From Panacagrimonas sp052387335 (GTDB lineage: Bacteria > Pseudomonadota > Gammaproteobacteria > Nevskiales > Nevskiaceae): a stretch of DNA of 8,181 bases. Every line of letters begins with the position of its first letter. The stretch's first letter is position 1. The position numbers and the translations under genes are program-made. The DNA lies in contig JBQTJH010000194.1 of NCBI GenBank assembly GCA_052387335.1, forward strand, positions 1 to 8,181, written 5' to 3'. Positions 6,087 through 8,181 of the stretch are shown here, one piece after another. The notes below the pieces were generated by a model. It did no database searches and was not told where the DNA came from. It saw only the letters and a list, made by a program, of their open reading frames with translations.

Positions 6087-6813
6087 AGGCGCGCTTCAGT
6101 GGCGCGACGTTGTTCGGCTGCGAATCGATCTTGGCGCCAGTGGCCAGGAAGGTGAACAGGTCGTGCGCAAATGAATCCAGGCGCGACAAGGTCATGCGAT
6201 TGGCACGCACCAAAAAGTTGTAGCCGAGCACCGCGGGGATTGCGACGGCTAGGCCGATGGCCGTCATGATCAGCGCCTCACCGACGGGGCCGGCGACCTT
6301 GTCCAGGGTGCCGGCGCCGCTCATGCCGATGGCGACCAGCGCGTGATAAATGCCCCAGACGGTGCCGAGCAGACCCACGAAGGGTGCAGTGGAACCGATG
6401 CTCGCCAGAATGGTGAGACCCGATTCCATTTTCGCCGTGTCTTCATCGATGGTGCGCTTGAGGATGCGCGTGATGAAGTCCGACGAGGTGCCGGCCTCAT
6501 CGAGTTTGTTGACGCCATGCCGCGCGTGATGCCGGTTCGCAATCAGCCCGTGGTAGGCCAGATGCGAGAACGGTTCGCGCGGATGGTGTTTCTCCACGTG
6601 CGCCGCGACCTCGTCCAGCGAAGGTGCGTTCCAGAAAAAATCCAGAAACTGCTCGGAGCGTCGCCGGGTGATGGCGTTGCCGATGGCCTTGGTCAGGATC
6701 AGATACCAGCTGGCGATGGACGCGAGCAGCATGGACACCAGGATGAACTTGGCCACGCCATCGGCGTGGGCCAGGAAGTGGGCGAAGCCAATCGCTTGGG
6801 TTGCATCGGTCAT
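6085..6813 (-). CDS. exbB: Biopolymer transport protein ExbB (MotA/TolQ/ExbB family)
   Basis: ExbB forms the inner-membrane pentamer that, with ExbD, uses the proton gradient to drive TonB. The 242-residue product has three membrane helices at about 20-42, 133-162 and 177-204, with the large cytoplasmic loop between helices 1 and 2. Conserved motor residues are visible: T151 in LLGTVWGIYHAL (E. coli T148), and E179 and T184 in VGEALIMTAIGLAVAIPAV (E. coli E176, T181). The frame is open upstream to 6897, but I chose the ATG at 6813 (MTDATQAIGF). It overlaps the tonB stop as ATGA and gives the usual N-terminus. The RBS is poor, consistent with translational coupling to tonB. Confidence 0.96.
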   Translation of the reverse strand: MTDATQAIGFAHFLAHADGVAKFILVSMLLASIASWYLILTKAIGNAITRRRSEQFLDFFWNAPSLDEVAAHVEKHHPREPFSHLAYHGLIANRHHARHGVNKLDEAGTSSDFITRILKRTIDEDTAKMESGLTILASIGSTAPFVGLLGTVWGIYHALVAIGMSGAGTLDKVAGPVGEALIMTAIGLAVAIPAVLGYNFLVRANRMTLSRLDSFAHDLFTFLATGAKIDSQPNNVAPLKRA

Positions 6814-7463
6814 GAGGAGCTCAGATCGAAGTTGAGGGGAATGAGGACGTAGGCGGGAACGGCCACGTCTGCTTGTTTGGCCGGTACGAATTTCCACTGG
6901 CGTACCGCGTCGATGGCGGCGCGATCCAGCCGCGCGAAGCCGCTGCTACGTTCCAGTTCCACTGATTCTGCGCGGCCCATCTCGCTGACCCTGACGCGCA
7001 GCAGCACGGTGCCGGTTTCGCCGAGGCGCTTTGAGCTCAACGGATACGCGGGCGGTGGATTGTCCAGATACGCCGCGACGAAATTCGGCGGAATCACCGG
7101 GGCCGGTTCTGCCGCGGCAGCAGGTGGCGGCGGTGGCGCCTCGACCATGACGGGTTCGGGCGGTGGTGCGGTGATCGCTGCGGGCGCCGGGGTTTGCGCC
7201 GCAATCATCTGCGGTTTGGGCTTGGGCCGGTCTGGCACGGGCGTGGGCGGTGGCGGTTCCATCACCGGTTTCGGCGGTTCCGGCTGCGGCACCGTGATCA
7301 TGCCGACCATGATGGGCGTGATGTCCTGCACCGCCTCACGCACGGCTTCGATCTGCATCAAACCCCACAGTCCCGCCGCGTGCAGACACAGGATGACCAG
7401 CAGCGCCGGCCAGCTGCGCTGTTGATCCCAGCTGCGAGCGTGTCGTGTGGTGGTCGTGCTCAT
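6810..7463 (-). CDS. tonB: TonB energy-transducing protein
   Basis: TonB spans the periplasm and passes ExbB-ExbD energy to outer-membrane receptors. The 217-residue product has a cytoplasmic N-terminus, a membrane anchor at about 19-37 (PALLVILCLHAAGLWGLM) with the conserved histidine H28 (E. coli H20), a long Pro-rich periplasmic arm at about 59-125 (PEPPKP, PPPPTPVPDRPKPKP), and the C-terminal TonB domain at about 128-215. The C-terminal domain has PAYPLSSKRLGETGTVLLRV, SSGFARLDRAAIDAVRQWKF and VPAYVLIPLNFDL. The residue aligned with E. coli S16 is I24. The ATG overlaps the stop of the upstream dioxygenase gene (ATGA), and its own stop overlaps the exbB start, so all three are probably translationally coupled. 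Given its place it probably serves the receptor encoded just upstream, though TonB can be shared. Confidence 0.96.
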   Translation of the reverse strand: MSTTTTRHARSWDQQRSWPALLVILCLHAAGLWGLMQIEAVREAVQDITPIMVGMITVPQPEPPKPVMEPPPPTPVPDRPKPKPQMIAAQTPAPAAITAPPPEPVMVEAPPPPPAAAAEPAPVIPPNFVAAYLDNPPPAYPLSSKRLGETGTVLLRVRVSEMGRAESVELERSSGFARLDRAAIDAVRQWKFVPAKQADVAVPAYVLIPLNFDLSSS

Positions 7464-8140
7464 ACGTCGGCCCAGCGTCGTAACAGATTGTGATACACGC
7501 CAGTGAGTTGAATGCCGCTGGCATGATCCGGCATATCGCGGCCGAGCAGGCGGATCGCGTTGTCCATGTCGAACAGCAAGGCGCGCTGGCCGTCGTCACG
7601 CACCATACTCTGGATCCAAAAGAACGAGGCGTAGCGCGCGCCGCGTGTGACGGGGCGCACCTGGTGCAGGCTCGTTCCGGGATACAGCACCAGGTGACCG
7701 GCCGGCAGCTTCACGCTCTTGGCGCCGTAGGTGTCCTCGATCAGCAGCTCGCCGCCGTCGTATTCATCGGGCGCGCTGAGAAACAAGGTGGCGGAGACAT
7801 CGGTGCGCACGCGGTGCGCGGTGCCCGCCACCGCACGCACCGCGTTGTCCACGTGCGTGCCGAAATTCCCGCCGCCGCGATAGCAGTTGAACAGCGGCGG
7901 GAAAATCTTCAGCGGCAGCGCCGCGGACACGAACAGCGGGTTGCCGTGCAGCGCCTTGAGGATGCGATCCCCGAGTTGCTGCGTGAGCGGATGCACCTCC
8001 GGCAATTGCAGATTGTGCTTGGCCTTGGCCGACTGATAGCCCGCGGTGATGCGTCCGTCCGTCCAGGCCGCCGCGTCCAGCGCGTGGCGGAACTCGGCGA
8101 CCTCGGCGGTGTTCAGCACTTCCGGAATCTGGATCAGCAT
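7460..8140 (-). CDS. piuC: Fe(II)/2-oxoglutarate dioxygenase, PKHD-type hydroxylase (PiuC/YbiX family)
   Basis: A 226-residue cytoplasmic oxygenase of the PKHD family found beside Fiu/PiuA-type iron receptors. Its substrate is not established; modification of a siderophore or of a protein is suspected. The metal triad is H96 and D98 in FGTHVDNAVRA and H159 in GTSLHQVRPV. R169 in RGARYASFFWIQS is the expected 2-oxoglutarate anchor. Other family blocks: LPLKIFPPLFNCYRGGGNFG at 75-94, LFLSAPDEYDGGELLIED at 119-136, KLPAGHLVLYPGTSLH at 144-159, and DMDNAIRLL near 191. Length equals E. coli YbiX (about 225 residues). The stop overlaps the tonB start. The start at 8140 has little Shine-Dalgarno and begins 27 bases after the probable end of the receptor gene, so coupling or read-through from that gene is likely. 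Confidence 0.93.
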   Translation of the reverse strand: MLIQIPEVLNTAEVAEFRHALDAAAWTDGRITAGYQSAKAKHNLQLPEVHPLTQQLGDRILKALHGNPLFVSAALPLKIFPPLFNCYRGGGNFGTHVDNAVRAVAGTAHRVRTDVSATLFLSAPDEYDGGELLIEDTYGAKSVKLPAGHLVLYPGTSLHQVRPVTRGARYASFFWIQSMVRDDGQRALLFDMDNAIRLLGRDMPDHASGIQLTGVYHNLLRRWADV

Positions 8141-8167
8141 GGCTGGATCGTGGCGGGCGCGCTGGGT

Positions 8168-8181
8168 TCAGAACTCGTAGT
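8168..8181 (-). CDS. Probable C-terminal end of a TonB-dependent outer-membrane receptor (partial)
   Basis: On the minus strand the first complete codons are TAC GAG TTC TGA, giving Tyr-Glu-Phe-stop. Outer-membrane beta-barrels typically end in Phe with an aromatic residue two before it, so Y-x-F fits a receptor terminus. In Pseudomonas (piuA-piuC) and E. coli (fiu-ybiX) a TonB-dependent siderophore receptor sits next to the PKHD hydroxylase. Only three residues are visible, so this is mostly a context-based inference. The stop is 27 bases before the piuC ATG. Confidence 0.4.

Noticed and set aside
6814..6897. N-terminal extension of ExbB to an ATG at 6897
   Set aside because: The extra 28 residues lie inside the conserved TonB C-terminal domain coding region, and the ATGA overlap at 6813 gives the normal ExbB start.
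7060..7290. Repetitive GGT/GGC-rich stretch suggesting a repeat array
   Set aside because: It encodes the Pro-rich periplasmic arm of TonB; the repetition comes from proline codons on the minus strand.

Overview
The window is GC-rich, densely coded chromosomal DNA from a proteobacterium. The gene families, tonB-exbB-exbD with an adjacent PiuC-type dioxygenase, and a TPP-riboswitch-controlled thiC all fit a gammaproteobacterium, perhaps near the Xanthomonadales/Nevskiales. That placement is an inference from gene content, not from a marker gene. I see no insertion sequence, phage gene, CRISPR array, tRNA or rRNA. The genes look like vertically inherited housekeeping and uptake functions.

Layout. 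(1) Positions 1-1203, minus strand: the N-terminal 401 codons of thiC, cut by the window edge. Its leader (about 1204-1390) holds a TPP (THI-box) aptamer with an atypical P4/P5 half and a plausible sigma-70 promoter. (2) Positions 1413-3115, minus strand: an AmtB-type ammonium channel followed by a small uncharacterised gene that begins 23 bases after the amtB stop. A sigma-54-type promoter motif lies upstream of amtB. No glnK is visible. (3) Positions 3275-4426, plus strand: a membrane-anchored HtrA/Deg serine protease with one PDZ domain, divergent from amtB. It converges on the next operon, with 12 bases between stop codons. (4) Positions 8181 down to 4439, minus strand: a tight iron-uptake operon. 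In order of transcription it holds the last codons of what is probably a TonB-dependent receptor, a PiuC/YbiX-type 2-oxoglutarate/Fe(II) dioxygenase, tonB, exbB, exbD and a PepSY-type four-helix membrane protein.

How the parts work together. The iron operon looks like a complete import module: an outer-membrane receptor, its own TonB-ExbB-ExbD energiser, a cytoplasmic dioxygenase often paired with Fiu/PiuA-type catecholate receptors, and a PepSY protein of the class implicated in ferric-siderophore reduction. ATGA stop/start overlaps couple piuC to tonB and tonB to exbB. The amtB pair is probably nitrogen-regulated through sigma-54. thiC makes the pyrimidine half of thiamine and would be shut off by TPP through its leader.

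The most unusual points are: (a) the second histidine of the AmtB 'twin-His' pore pair is glutamine; (b) the P4/P5 arm of the TPP aptamer appears rearranged while P1-P2-P3 is canonical; (c) the protease looks closer to plant chloroplast DEG1-type proteases than to DegS or DegP; (d) a minus-strand 24-codon ORF with a perfect Shine-Dalgarno has a start codon overlapping the protease start. I found no clearly novel multigene system.
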